The notes under the pieces: model-generated
Database searches by the model: none
What the model was told of the DNA's origin: nothing
Seen by the model: the letters and a program-made list of their open reading frames with translations, nothing else
In this document: one piece after another, positions 1-7,519 of the stretch
Numbering within the stretch: the stretch's first letter is position 1
Layout: every line of letters starts with the position of its first letter
Translations under genes and position numbers: made by a program
NCBI GenBank assembly: GCA_020343755.1
Contig: CP070810.1
Location: forward strand, 731,349 to 744,803
Direction: 5' to 3'
Length of the DNA: 13,455 nt
Origin: Dehalococcoidia bacterium
GTDB lineage: Bacteria > Chloroflexota > Dehalococcoidia > Dehalococcoidales > E44-bin46

Positions 1-722
1 CAAGCCAAGTACTCACCAGCAGTCAATGCCAATCTGGGTGTTGATATTCGTTCTATAACCGGGTCAGAGGCGGTATTGATGAAGGCTATGGTTCTTTCTC
101 GAGCGCCGGTCTGCTCGAGGTTTTTCATGAAAAAGGCAGCATCATCATAACTTACCCCAATAGCAGCAAACACTATGGCGAACTGCTCCTCTTTGCCTTT
201 AACTGAAGCCTGCCTGATTATTTGAGCCACAATTCGGTTATGGGGCAGCCCGGAGCCACTAAATATGGGTAGTTTCTGCCCCCTGACTAGAGAATTTAGA
301 CCGTCTATGGCTGAGATACCAGTTTCAATAAATTCAGCTGGAGGCTCACGACCGGCAGGGTTAATCGGCGCGCCATTAACATCCAAATAATCCTCAGGGA
401 TTACCGACGGCCCTCCATCTATAGGCTCCCCGGTTCCATTGAAGATCCTGCCCAAGATGTCTTCAGACACCGCTAGCTTTAAAGTCTCGCCTTTGCATCT
501 CACCTTGCTGCCAATAAGGTCGACTTCGCTGACTCCGCCAAACACCTGGACAATAGTTACTTCTTTACTGATGTCTATGGCTTGACCGCGTTTTACCTCA
601 CCGCTAGACAGCAAGACATCGACTATCTCCCCAAATTTTATATCTGGTATACTTTCAGCTACTAGCAAGGAACCTTTAGTTCGGCTGATTGCCTGGGTTT
701 CTTTTACATAGAATGAAGTCAT
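1..722 (-). CDS. ntpB: V/A-type ATP synthase/ATPase subunit B (partial, C-terminus outside window)
   Basis: Non-catalytic nucleotide-binding subunit of the V1/A1 head, alternating with subunit A in the cytoplasmic hexamer. I translated it from the ATG at 722-720; about 240 residues are present, roughly half of a usual 460-residue B subunit, and the frame is open to the window edge. Visible family motifs are LGRIFNGTGEPIDGGP, then NPAGREPPAEFIETG, then the degenerate P-loop segment FSGSGLPHN. The last lacks the GKT of a catalytic Walker A, as expected for B and not for A. Its ATG overlaps the TGA of ntpA as ATGA, so translation is probably coupled. In most operons of this type subunit D follows B; it would lie before position 1. 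Identification is firm; only the missing half is unseen. Confidence 0.96.
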   Translation of the reverse strand, partial: MTSFYVKETQAISRTKGSLLVAESIPDIKFGEIVDVLLSSGEVKRGQAIDISKEVTIVQVFGGVSEVDLIGSKVRCKGETLKLAVSEDILGRIFNGTGEPIDGGPSVIPEDYLDVNGAPINPAGREPPAEFIETGISAIDGLNSLVRGQKLPIFSGSGLPHNRIVAQIIRQASVKGKEEQFAIVFAAIGVSYDDAAFFMKNLEQTGARERTIAFINTASDPVIERISTPRLALTAGEYLA

Positions 723-2470
723 GATGCTCCTCCTTTCTGGGCCACCAAGCTCCCTTCCATCTCTGACCACAACTCCTTAATCTTCTGTTCAAAGACGTCA
801 TTGGGTATATCTTTCATTCTGGATATTCTAGGCACTATTGGCGACGAGCGAATTTCGGCCACAATCACCCCGGCATCCAACAATTGCTGCGCCAGTTCAT
901 AAAACTTGATTATAGTTTTAAGCATCAGTTGCGCTTTTGCCGGTATGCAGTAGGTATCAATTTCATGGTAGGCACTTTGCATCAGGAAATCCTCACGTAT
1001 CATCCTGGTTACCAGAAGCACCAGCTTGTCCTCTTCGGGCAAGGCTTCAGGGCCTACCAGCCTTACAATCTCTTCGAGCTCAGCCTCTTGCTGAAGGAGC
1101 TTCAAGGCAGTGGCTCGGGTAACATCCCATTCAGGACTAATGTCAGACCACCAGCCTTTAACAGCATCAACATAAAGGCTATAACTAGTGAGCCAATTTA
1201 TTGCCGGGAAATGCCTTTTGTTTGCCAGCGCAACATCCAGAGAAAGCAAAGCGTCTACTATTCTCAGTGTATTTTGAGTTACCGGTTCGCTGAAGTCAGC
1301 TCCAGGGGGGCTAACCGCACCGGCTACAGTTACCGAACCTTCTCTTTCCGGGCTACCTAAACATTCAACCAGACCTGACCTTTCGTAGAATGAAGAAAGC
1401 CGCGAACCCAAGTAGGCGGGGAAGCCCTCCTCACCAGGCATCTCTTCAAGTCTTCCCCCTATTTCCCTCATCGCTTCAGCCCACCTTGAAGTCGAGTCAG
1501 CAACCAGCAGAACATCATAACCCATATCCCTGAAGTACTCAGCTAGGGTAATGCCAACAAAGATGCTGGCTTCACGAGCTACAACGGGCATATTAGAGGT
1601 ATTAGCGATAAATACTTCCTTCTCCTGTAGTAATCTGCCGGTGGCTGGGTCTTTAAGCTTTCTAAAGCTATAAAGTACATCAGCCATCTCATTGCCTCTT
1701 TCACCACAGCCAACATAAATATTAAGGTGTGTCTGAGCCCATCTGGCAAGCTGCTGTAAGGCAACCGTTTTACCGGTTCCAAAGCCACCAGGTATCGCTG
1801 CCTTACCACCCAGAGCTAGAGGAAACATATAATCAATAATCCTCATGCCAGTAATGAGTAATCTTGATGGGGCAAACCTTTGCCTGTAGGGTCTAGGCTT
1901 TCTTACCGGCCACCTTTGCATCATGGTGAGTTCTTTTACCTCGCCATTAGCTTCTAACCGGGCTATAGGTTCCTCAATTGTAAACTCGCCCTTACGTATC
2001 TCCTTTACCACACCTTTAATTCCAACCGGCACCATTATCCTGTGTTCCAAAAGATGGGTTTCAGGAACAGTACCTACTATATCCCCTTCACCAACTACAT
2101 CTCCAACCTTAACTTTAGGTGAGAACTGCCATTTCTTGTCGCGTGGCAGGGAAAATACTTTGGCCCCCCGTTTTATAAATGCATCCTTTTCCACTAAAAC
2201 AGTTAAGGATTTTTGAAGCCCGTCATAAATGGAGCCCACAATCCCTGGACCTAATTCGGCAGTTAAAATCGTCCCTGTCCCTCTGATCGTTTCACCAACC
2301 TTCAGCTCCAGGGTATCCTCATGAGACTGGATTATTGCCTTATCTTCCTCTAGGCCTATTATCTCTCCGACAAGCCTCTCACTGCCTATCTCAACAATCT
2401 CATAGACCTGAGACCCTTTCATGTCCTCGCCGATAACCAAAGGACCCGAGATTCGCCATATTTTACCCAT
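719..2470 (-). CDS. ntpA: V/A-type ATP synthase/ATPase catalytic subunit A
   Basis: Catalytic subunit of the V1/A1 head, hydrolysing or making ATP at the A/B interfaces. The 583 residues match the family length (about 580-600), including the A-specific insertion around residues 115-190 that B and F-type beta subunits lack. The P-loop is GGFGTGKT (228-235), the catalytic glutamate lies in GERGNEM (E257), the NTSNMPVVAREAS segment is at 290-302, and the Walker B-like LLVADSTSRW is at 321-330. The ATG at 2470 has a strong Shine-Dalgarno, GGAGGTGG at 2484-2477, six bases upstream. It sits 24 bases after subunit F and overlaps ntpB by four bases. Oddity: the P-loop variant GGFG differs from the GPFG or GAFG that I know from other A subunits. 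Confidence 0.98.
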   Translation of the reverse strand: MGKIWRISGPLVIGEDMKGSQVYEIVEIGSERLVGEIIGLEEDKAIIQSHEDTLELKVGETIRGTGTILTAELGPGIVGSIYDGLQKSLTVLVEKDAFIKRGAKVFSLPRDKKWQFSPKVKVGDVVGEGDIVGTVPETHLLEHRIMVPVGIKGVVKEIRKGEFTIEEPIARLEANGEVKELTMMQRWPVRKPRPYRQRFAPSRLLITGMRIIDYMFPLALGGKAAIPGGFGTGKTVALQQLARWAQTHLNIYVGCGERGNEMADVLYSFRKLKDPATGRLLQEKEVFIANTSNMPVVAREASIFVGITLAEYFRDMGYDVLLVADSTSRWAEAMREIGGRLEEMPGEEGFPAYLGSRLSSFYERSGLVECLGSPEREGSVTVAGAVSPPGADFSEPVTQNTLRIVDALLSLDVALANKRHFPAINWLTSYSLYVDAVKGWWSDISPEWDVTRATALKLLQQEAELEEIVRLVGPEALPEEDKLVLLVTRMIREDFLMQSAYHEIDTYCIPAKAQLMLKTIIKFYELAQQLLDAGVIVAEIRSSPIVPRISRMKDIPNDVFEQKIKELWSEMEGSLVAQKGGAS

Positions 2471-2494
2471 ACCTTACCACCTCCGTAAGCATAC

Positions 2495-2848
2495 TTATAT
2501 TTCTATCTCAAACCCAATAAATTTTCTGATATAAGATTTGTAATACTTAGTGATATCTTTATACCGTGTGCCATATTTCGATGGAACCTCGATGATTATA
2601 GGAGGCGATACTCTCCTCTCTTTAACTTCAGCCATCAAGTCTTCGACATGCTTCATATAGTCTTCCAATATCACTATTACACCGACATTAGACTCATCCA
2701 TCATCTCAGTTAGAGCTTTCCTAACCGCTTCACCGATATCGTGGTCATTTTTTACTATGTGATATCTACGTACACCCGCTAACCGCAGTCCGTTGACCAG
2801 GTCTTCATCCCCGATAACAGCTATGTCTAAGCGTTGAATCTGCATCAT
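2495..2848 (-). CDS. ntpG: V/A-type ATP synthase/ATPase subunit F
   Basis: Small central-stalk subunit that binds subunit D and helps regulate rotation of the soluble head. At 117 residues it is slightly longer than the typical 100-110. The N-terminal IAVIGDEDLVNGLRLAGV segment and the later VGVIVILEDYM strand are the alpha/beta fold signature of the family, followed by PPIIIEVPSKYG. The start ATG at 2848 overlaps the stop of subunit C as ATGA; a second Met codon follows directly (MMQ), so initiation could use either. The gene order C-F-A-B agrees with this assignment. Naming follows the Enterococcus hirae ntp scheme, in which NtpG is the F-subunit equivalent; other annotations would use atpF. 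Confidence 0.92.
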   Translation of the reverse strand: MMQIQRLDIAVIGDEDLVNGLRLAGVRRYHIVKNDHDIGEAVRKALTEMMDESNVGVIVILEDYMKHVEDLMAEVKERRVSPPIIIEVPSKYGTRYKDITKYYKSYIRKFIGFEIEI

Positions 2849-3879
2849 GATGAGAATACCAGATAATCCTTTATCTCTTCCACAGGTATGTTATCAAATG
2901 TTGCTTTTAACACCAGCCTTAAGTTTCTTATTTCAATCTCTTTAACGATTAAATACCAAGCTACCACTAAAGGAGTTAGTACCCTCGGTGATAGCATCTC
3001 CTTGAGCAGCCGGAACTTGTGTTTGTCAATAACTTCCTCTACAGCAGTAATACTCTTAGTTCTACTATAGCTAGCTACTACTTCTTCAGCTATACTCTGA
3101 TATTGAGTGCCCTTTAATGCGCCGGGTATATCAGCTATCTTGTGCGAGAGCAAATCCCTAGCCACTTTATCAGAAATCATATATCCACCGCTGATTGCAA
3201 ATTCATCGGCTTCAGAACCTATACCCTCAATTATTACTCTATTTATAAGCTGCAAGTTTGCCATGTCTATCATTATGCTAAAGGCTTTGGCAAGTAAAGA
3301 GCCATCGTGGATACTTTTAGCTATGTTTAGCAAATTGGCATAATATTCCCGGTCTAATCTAGCTTCACCCAGGAACTTTGACTTCGTCCCCTCTGTATAT
3401 TCATCAAGGACAGAAGCATAAGCCCCTAGCTTGCTTTCAACCAGTACCTTTTTAACAGCATCAACCTCCTCGGCACCGGAAAGCTCATCTATCAATCCAT
3501 GACCATAAATAACGCCCACCGGTATCAGGCTAGCCTTCTTGCCTATTGAAATGCCTTGCCAAGCGGCTTTGATATTTAAGACGTCGTATTTAACTATGTA
3601 AGCCTCCAGCACTTTAAGTATGTCAGCCGGCACCAGCTTTAGCCCCTTCAGACGCTCAAGGCACTCGCCAAAATACTTCCACAAGTACTTATCTGAGTCA
3701 TCAAAGGTTTTAATAACTGCCTCTTCAAGGTAGCCTCCGATATCAGTATCCTTAATGATTTCCAGTACATCCTGGAGGCTGGGCGTCTTTGATATCCTAT
3801 CTATATGCTCAGAGGTCACAATTTTAGCCTCGGCACCTTTTAGGTAGGCCGACATAAATGCATATTTGGCATTGGTCAA
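2845..3879 (-). CDS. ntpC: V/A-type ATP synthase/ATPase subunit C (AC39/d-like)
   Basis: Funnel-shaped adaptor that sits on the membrane rotor ring and couples it to the central stalk. The 344 residues agree with the AC39/V-type C family (about 320-350), and the sequence is predominantly helical and soluble. The N-terminus NAKYAFMSAYLKGAEAKI corresponds to the family start (Y-A-Y-x-N-A-R-x-R-like). This supports the TTG start at 3879 over the internal ATG at 3855, which would delete that helix start. AGGAG lies seven bases before the TTG, which further supports it. It sits between E (18 bases upstream) and F (four-base overlap). Function is assigned from family resemblance plus conserved operon position. 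Confidence 0.93.
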   Translation of the reverse strand: MTNAKYAFMSAYLKGAEAKIVTSEHIDRISKTPSLQDVLEIIKDTDIGGYLEEAVIKTFDDSDKYLWKYFGECLERLKGLKLVPADILKVLEAYIVKYDVLNIKAAWQGISIGKKASLIPVGVIYGHGLIDELSGAEEVDAVKKVLVESKLGAYASVLDEYTEGTKSKFLGEARLDREYYANLLNIAKSIHDGSLLAKAFSIMIDMANLQLINRVIIEGIGSEADEFAISGGYMISDKVARDLLSHKIADIPGALKGTQYQSIAEEVVASYSRTKSITAVEEVIDKHKFRLLKEMLSPRVLTPLVVAWYLIVKEIEIRNLRLVLKATFDNIPVEEIKDYLVFSS

Positions 3880-3897
3880 GGTCAGCTCCTATCAACC

Positions 3898-4479
3898 TTA
3901 AAATAGTTCCCTGCCTATTTCAGGCAATAATCTTGGTAGTAACATCTCAAGCCTAGTCTCGTAAGTATTGTCTATTCTAGTCCTTCCATCAATGTCCTCA
4001 ACTATAACTCCCCCCAGGCAATCATGCTCCTTAACTTCCACTATCTTACTGGATAATCCCTTATCTTTCTCAAGGAGCTTTTGTACCGTGCTTACATCTT
4101 TAGGTGCAGCGTAAACCCTGCCTTTGTCAAAACCAAGCACCTGGGTGGCTTCCTTAATCAGGTCAATGAGCAAGCTTTTATCGCTTGAAACTCCAGATAG
4201 CTCCTTTTTCACTCTGCTGATTATGTCATTAATTACATCGGCTTTAGCCTTTGATAACTCCTGGCGGGCTTTCACCGAAGCCTGAGCCGCTATTCGAGCC
4301 GCCTCCTCCTTAGCTCCCTGGAGCATTTTACCCTTCTCTTCCTCTAGCTTGGCTGCTTGCTGCTTTTTGGCTTGCGCTACTTCTTTTGCTGCTTTACTCT
4401 CGGCTTCCTTTATTATATCCTCGGCCTCGGCTTTTACTTTATCTAAGATAGCTTCGCCAATTTTTTCCATTTCTTTCAT
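3898..4479 (-). CDS. ntpE: V/A-type ATP synthase/ATPase subunit E (peripheral stalk)
   Basis: Peripheral stator stalk subunit that pairs with the H/G subunit and holds the A3B3 head against rotation. The 193 residues match the family length. Residues about 1-95 are very rich in Glu, Lys and Ala with heptad-like spacing, a long coiled coil. The C-terminal domain contains LGGVIVEDIDGRTRIDNTYE (about 156-175), a recognisable E-subunit segment that forms the globular head-binding part. The ATG at 4479 follows the K stop codon by nine bases, and a GGGGTGT stretch serves as ribosome-binding site. Its position between K and C is the standard one for these operons. Confidence 0.94.
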   Translation of the reverse strand: MKEMEKIGEAILDKVKAEAEDIIKEAESKAAKEVAQAKKQQAAKLEEEKGKMLQGAKEEAARIAAQASVKARQELSKAKADVINDIISRVKKELSGVSSDKSLLIDLIKEATQVLGFDKGRVYAAPKDVSTVQKLLEKDKGLSSKIVEVKEHDCLGGVIVEDIDGRTRIDNTYETRLEMLLPRLLPEIGRELF

Positions 4480-4488
4480 GCCACACCC

Positions 4489-4959
4489 CTACATAAGTCC
4501 TAACATGGTTAATGCCATTATAGCGAACACCAGTCCCAAGACTCCTAGCAACTCGACAAACACAGCTAACATCATGGAGTGGGTAAATATGCCTCCTTTA
4601 GTCTTAGGCAGTAATGATATACCTGAAGCACAAACGTTGCCCTGGTGTATTGCCGAAAAGCATTCAGCAGCGGCTACCATAAGCCCAATACCAAATACCA
4701 TAAAACCAGCACCGCCCGTCTCCGGCAATTTAGGCACTACTCCGGTTATAATAAATATCAGCACTATGAGCCCGTAGAAGCTTTGCGTCATCGGCAGAGA
4801 CGCTAGCACTATGACATTCCGGAATTGTCCCCGATCCTCAGCTAAGGTGGCAACTCCGGCAGAGGCTGCGGTAGCTATGCCTATGGATGAGCCTAACAAA
4901 CCTCCAGCTAGGGCAAGAGCACCGCCAAGGGTAGCTAATGAACTCGGCGCAATTAACAT
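4489..4959 (-). CDS. ntpK: V-type ATPase membrane rotor subunit K (two-hairpin proteolipid)
   Basis: Proteolipid that forms the ion-carrying rotor ring in the membrane. The 156 residues contain four hydrophobic helices (about 8-36, 48-75, 84-113, 125-155), i.e. two fused hairpins as in Enterococcus hirae NtpK and eukaryotic V-ATPases, rather than the single hairpin of Thermus or F-type c subunits. Only the second hairpin has the ion-binding carboxylate, E136 in FVELLG; Met57 aligns with that position in the first. L55, T58, Q59 (SLPMTQ) and Q106 (HQGN) align with E. hirae L61, T64, Q65 and Q110, the Na+ ligands, and E136 with E139. I infer Na+ coupling. AAAGGAG lies upstream of the ATG at a suitable distance. 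Confidence 0.96.
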   Translation of the reverse strand: MLIAPSSLATLGGALALAGGLLGSSIGIATAASAGVATLAEDRGQFRNVIVLASLPMTQSFYGLIVLIFIITGVVPKLPETGGAGFMVFGIGLMVAAAECFSAIHQGNVCASGISLLPKTKGGIFTHSMMLAVFVELLGVLGLVFAIMALTMLGLM

Positions 4960-4976
4960 CTTTACACTTCTCCTTT

Positions 4977-6971
4977 CTAAGATTTTGCTCCGACTAATAC
5001 AGCTGGCCGTTTCCTTAATCTAAATGGACTATATCGTACACCCCCTCCTTCGTAGAACTTGATCAGGAATTCCACAAAGCATAGTCTAAGAGAGTGTACA
5101 AAACCGGTAATCAAACTAAGAAGCAAGTTGATTATGTGTCCAATGAGCAAAATTACAATGGCTAAAATAGCACCACCAACAACTCCAGCTATACCAGGAA
5201 TAGGTATAAATCCGGAGAACAAACGCGCCAGCATATTGAAAGCTGAAGCCAGATAAAATGTAGCTAGCCCTACTCCGGCTATCCGAGTATATGACATGAT
5301 ATCTCCCAAGAGCCCGGTTATGTCAAAGAGCCAGAGGATAGCCCCGATGCCACCGCTCTGCCTAAGACTTCCTACCACTACCAGTACTACTCCAGCGCCC
5401 ATGACATATGGAGAGATAGCATATAGCTGGGGAGGAAACAATGGGATGTCAATTCTCATCATAGTGTGGAGAATAAAAGGTATCCCAAATTGAAGTGCAA
5501 ACAGACCGATCTTACCAATTATTATCCCCTGATTTCTTTCCTTGACCCCTTTGATTAGAGCTATTACATGAGCGATATTAACATGGATAAAACCTATCAT
5601 TAGTGCCAGCATTACGAAGGTTAGCGGATTTTGAAGTGCGTGTTGAACTACAGCGACGATAGCTAAATTTTCAAATCCAAAGAAGGTATAAATATCACCC
5701 AAGTAGTTCCCAGTAAGCAAGCCCATAACCAGAGCAACCCCACCACATATATAAATCAACCGCTGAAACAGCTTCATTTCCTCTGATTTAGAGCCACCGA
5801 GGAGTCTAGCCAGTAGAAATCTGCCAACCAGTATAAGACCAAGAGCGTAAACAACATCGGCTACCATAAGGCCAAAGAAGGTGGCAAAGGAGTAAGCTAT
5901 TATGGGCGTTGGATCCCATTCTCTATATCTGGGGTCACCAAATAGGCTTACCACAATCTGAAATGGTTTAAGCCCGACCGGGTTCTTTAACTTGGTAGGC
6001 GGTTCTTCTGATGACTCTGGCTTTCTAGTATCAATAAACACGTAGTCTATGTTCTCCTTAAGCTCAAGGATTGCTGACTCGATATTGTTCTCTGGAACCC
6101 AGCCTTCAATTAAGGTTACATATTTGGCTTCACAGGCTTTGGCTAGAACTGATAACCTCTGGTTTTCAGCAATTAACGCTAATCTTAGAAGAGCAATACT
6201 TCTTAATTCCTGTCCAGCCTTACTTTCGAGCTCGTTATTGAGCTTAGTTAATTTCTCTTCAAGCCTACGCAGTTTATCTTCAGCCCTTTTCAAGAATTCC
6301 CTCAGAGTCAAATCCTCGTCTGGTATCAGCAGAATTTTGCCGCCAGCATTAGTAACCACAGACTCTAAAGCTTCTCGGTTTTCAACCTTACTAATTGCAT
6401 ATAGAACAGTTTCATTCTCTACCGTGCCAACAATGCCGCCAAGCAAGTAACTCTTTAGTTGATTATGTAAAGTCTCATATGCCTCAGTAGGAAGGATAAA
6501 AACTGTAGAAGAAAGGTAATCCCCCGAGAAACTCAGGTCTCTTAATTTAAGGTCGTGCTGCCGGGCAAAGGCTCCAAGATATTTCTTTTGTTCTGTTAGT
6601 TGTTCAACTTCCCTATCAATTTTAACTGTCTGTTCGTGCAGCTCGGCAAACCTGGTATACAATGACCTCACTTCTTTGCCAAGCTCATCAAAGGGCTTAG
6701 TGTATATTACTTCAGCATCTTCCCCTATTGATACCTGCTGCTTCTCGCCTATATAACCTAGCATGTTACCAACAAAAGTTAATAGCTCACTAGCCTCTTT
6801 TTGTTGACGTTCAACAGCAGCTTTATCTACGGGCTGTAACTCTTTACTTTGCTCAACGTGAAGAACCCCGAGTTTATGCAAGGTCTTAAAAGTCGGCTCA
6901 GAGTAATCCTTTAACGTAATTACTCTCACTTTAACCATGGACTCGGGGGAATTGAGGATTAGAGGTGTCAT
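4977..6971 (-). CDS. ntpI: V/A-type ATP synthase/ATPase membrane subunit I (a-subunit homologue)
   Basis: Membrane stator subunit that supplies the half-channels through which ions reach the K ring. The 664 residues match the family. Residues 1 to about 350 are a soluble, charged, partly coiled-coil arm that contacts the peripheral stalks. From about 355 to 625 there are roughly eight hydrophobic segments. MSYTRIAGVGLA carries R563, the counterpart of the essential rotor-facing arginine. HSLRLCFVEF carries a second conserved Arg (R629), followed by the family tail KFYEGGGVRYSPF. The start ATG at 6971 overlaps the stop of the preceding small stalk gene as ATGA. Stop is TAG, 17 bases before subunit K. 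Confidence 0.96.
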   Translation of the reverse strand: MTPLILNSPESMVKVRVITLKDYSEPTFKTLHKLGVLHVEQSKELQPVDKAAVERQQKEASELLTFVGNMLGYIGEKQQVSIGEDAEVIYTKPFDELGKEVRSLYTRFAELHEQTVKIDREVEQLTEQKKYLGAFARQHDLKLRDLSFSGDYLSSTVFILPTEAYETLHNQLKSYLLGGIVGTVENETVLYAISKVENREALESVVTNAGGKILLIPDEDLTLREFLKRAEDKLRRLEEKLTKLNNELESKAGQELRSIALLRLALIAENQRLSVLAKACEAKYVTLIEGWVPENNIESAILELKENIDYVFIDTRKPESSEEPPTKLKNPVGLKPFQIVVSLFGDPRYREWDPTPIIAYSFATFFGLMVADVVYALGLILVGRFLLARLLGGSKSEEMKLFQRLIYICGGVALVMGLLTGNYLGDIYTFFGFENLAIVAVVQHALQNPLTFVMLALMIGFIHVNIAHVIALIKGVKERNQGIIIGKIGLFALQFGIPFILHTMMRIDIPLFPPQLYAISPYVMGAGVVLVVVGSLRQSGGIGAILWLFDITGLLGDIMSYTRIAGVGLATFYLASAFNMLARLFSGFIPIPGIAGVVGGAILAIVILLIGHIINLLLSLITGFVHSLRLCFVEFLIKFYEGGGVRYSPFRLRKRPAVLVGAKS

Positions 6972-7288
6972 CTCAACTCTGTCCCAGTGACAATATTCAC
7001 TATCCGCTCGGTAATTTTTCCTATCTTTTTGGTGGCATTGGTTCTAATCTTAGAGGCTTTCTTTTTGGATGCTTCAACCTCCTGGTTAGCCTTTTGCCTA
7101 GCCTCGCTTAGAACATGCTCACGTTCCTTCTTGACTTCATCCACAGGCATCTCAGCGGAAAGAATTCTACCCGCCTCCTCCTTGGCTTTAAGGATGATTT
7201 CATTGGCTCGGCTTCTAGCCTCTTCAAGCATCTTTTCAGCTTTAATCTCAATAGTTTCTACACTACTTGTGATTTCTTCAGCACACAT
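6968..7288 (-). CDS. V/A-type ATPase peripheral-stalk subunit H/G-like
   Basis: Probable partner of subunit E in the peripheral stalk. The 106 residues are almost entirely helical and charged, with repeated EEARSRANEIILKAKEEAGR-type heptads from about residue 10 to 95 and no membrane segment. That is the profile of the 100-110 residue H/G subunits (E. hirae NtpF equivalent). It is the first gene of the operon and overlaps ntpI by ATGA, the position where this subunit is normally found. GAGGTGA lies three bases before the ATG at 7288. Sequence alone (a simple coiled coil) would be weak evidence; the gene context makes it likely. Confidence 0.85.
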   Translation of the reverse strand: MCAEEITSSVETIEIKAEKMLEEARSRANEIILKAKEEAGRILSAEMPVDEVKKEREHVLSEARQKANQEVEASKKKASKIRTNATKKIGKITERIVNIVTGTELR

Positions 7289-7519
7289 GGCTCACCTCTT
7301 TCCCAAAATTCCCAGAAGTCGTACTCTGGACGTTTGATTTGCTTTTCAGAGGGGTAGAAGATACCGTTTATATTTTCCACTACTTTCGGGACGCTACCAG
7401 AAAGACTGTGTTGCCAGTCAAGATTAATTATAAAAATAGTAATTTTATCTAATTAATCTTTGAGATTATAGCAAAACTTCTCTCTGTAGTAAAGAAAAGA
7501 CAACCATTTAAACAAGGGC
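7289..7519 (-). promoter_or_regulatory. Promoter and long leader of the V-type ATPase operon
   Basis: This 231-base gap holds no credible gene. On the minus strand a perfect -10 TATAAT (7470-7465) is preceded by TG and one base (TGCTATAAT, an extended -10). A partial -35, TTTACT (7493-7488), lies at exactly 17 bases. Transcription would start near 7458, giving a leader of about 170 bases before the first stalk gene. Immediately downstream of the -10 lies an 11-bp inverted repeat (separate entry). The promoter suggests the ATPase operon is transcribed independently of the exchanger gene upstream. Confidence 0.7.
7420..7460. repeat. 41-nt near-palindrome at the ATPase operon transcription start
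   Basis: AAGATTAATTA (7420-7430) and TAATTAATCTT (7450-7460) are perfect 11-base inverted arms around a 19-base AT-rich centre. The element covers roughly +1 to +40 of the predicted minus-strand transcript. It could be a repressor operator or a 5' leader hairpin. No T-run follows on the minus strand, so it does not look like a terminator. Confidence 0.7.

Noticed and set aside
884..1360. Plus-strand open frame of 158 codons opposite ntpA
   Set aside because: Shadow of the highly conserved catalytic subunit on the other strand; its translation resembles no protein family I know.
4349..4777. Plus-strand open frame of 142 codons across ntpE and ntpK
   Set aside because: Runs antisense across two well-supported genes and owes its hydrophobic look to the Ala-rich coiled coil read backwards.
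7427..7432. Second minus-strand TATAAT in the ATPase leader
   Set aside because: It falls inside the AT-rich palindrome and has no -35 match at 16-18 bases; the TGCTATAAT at 7465-7473 is the better promoter.
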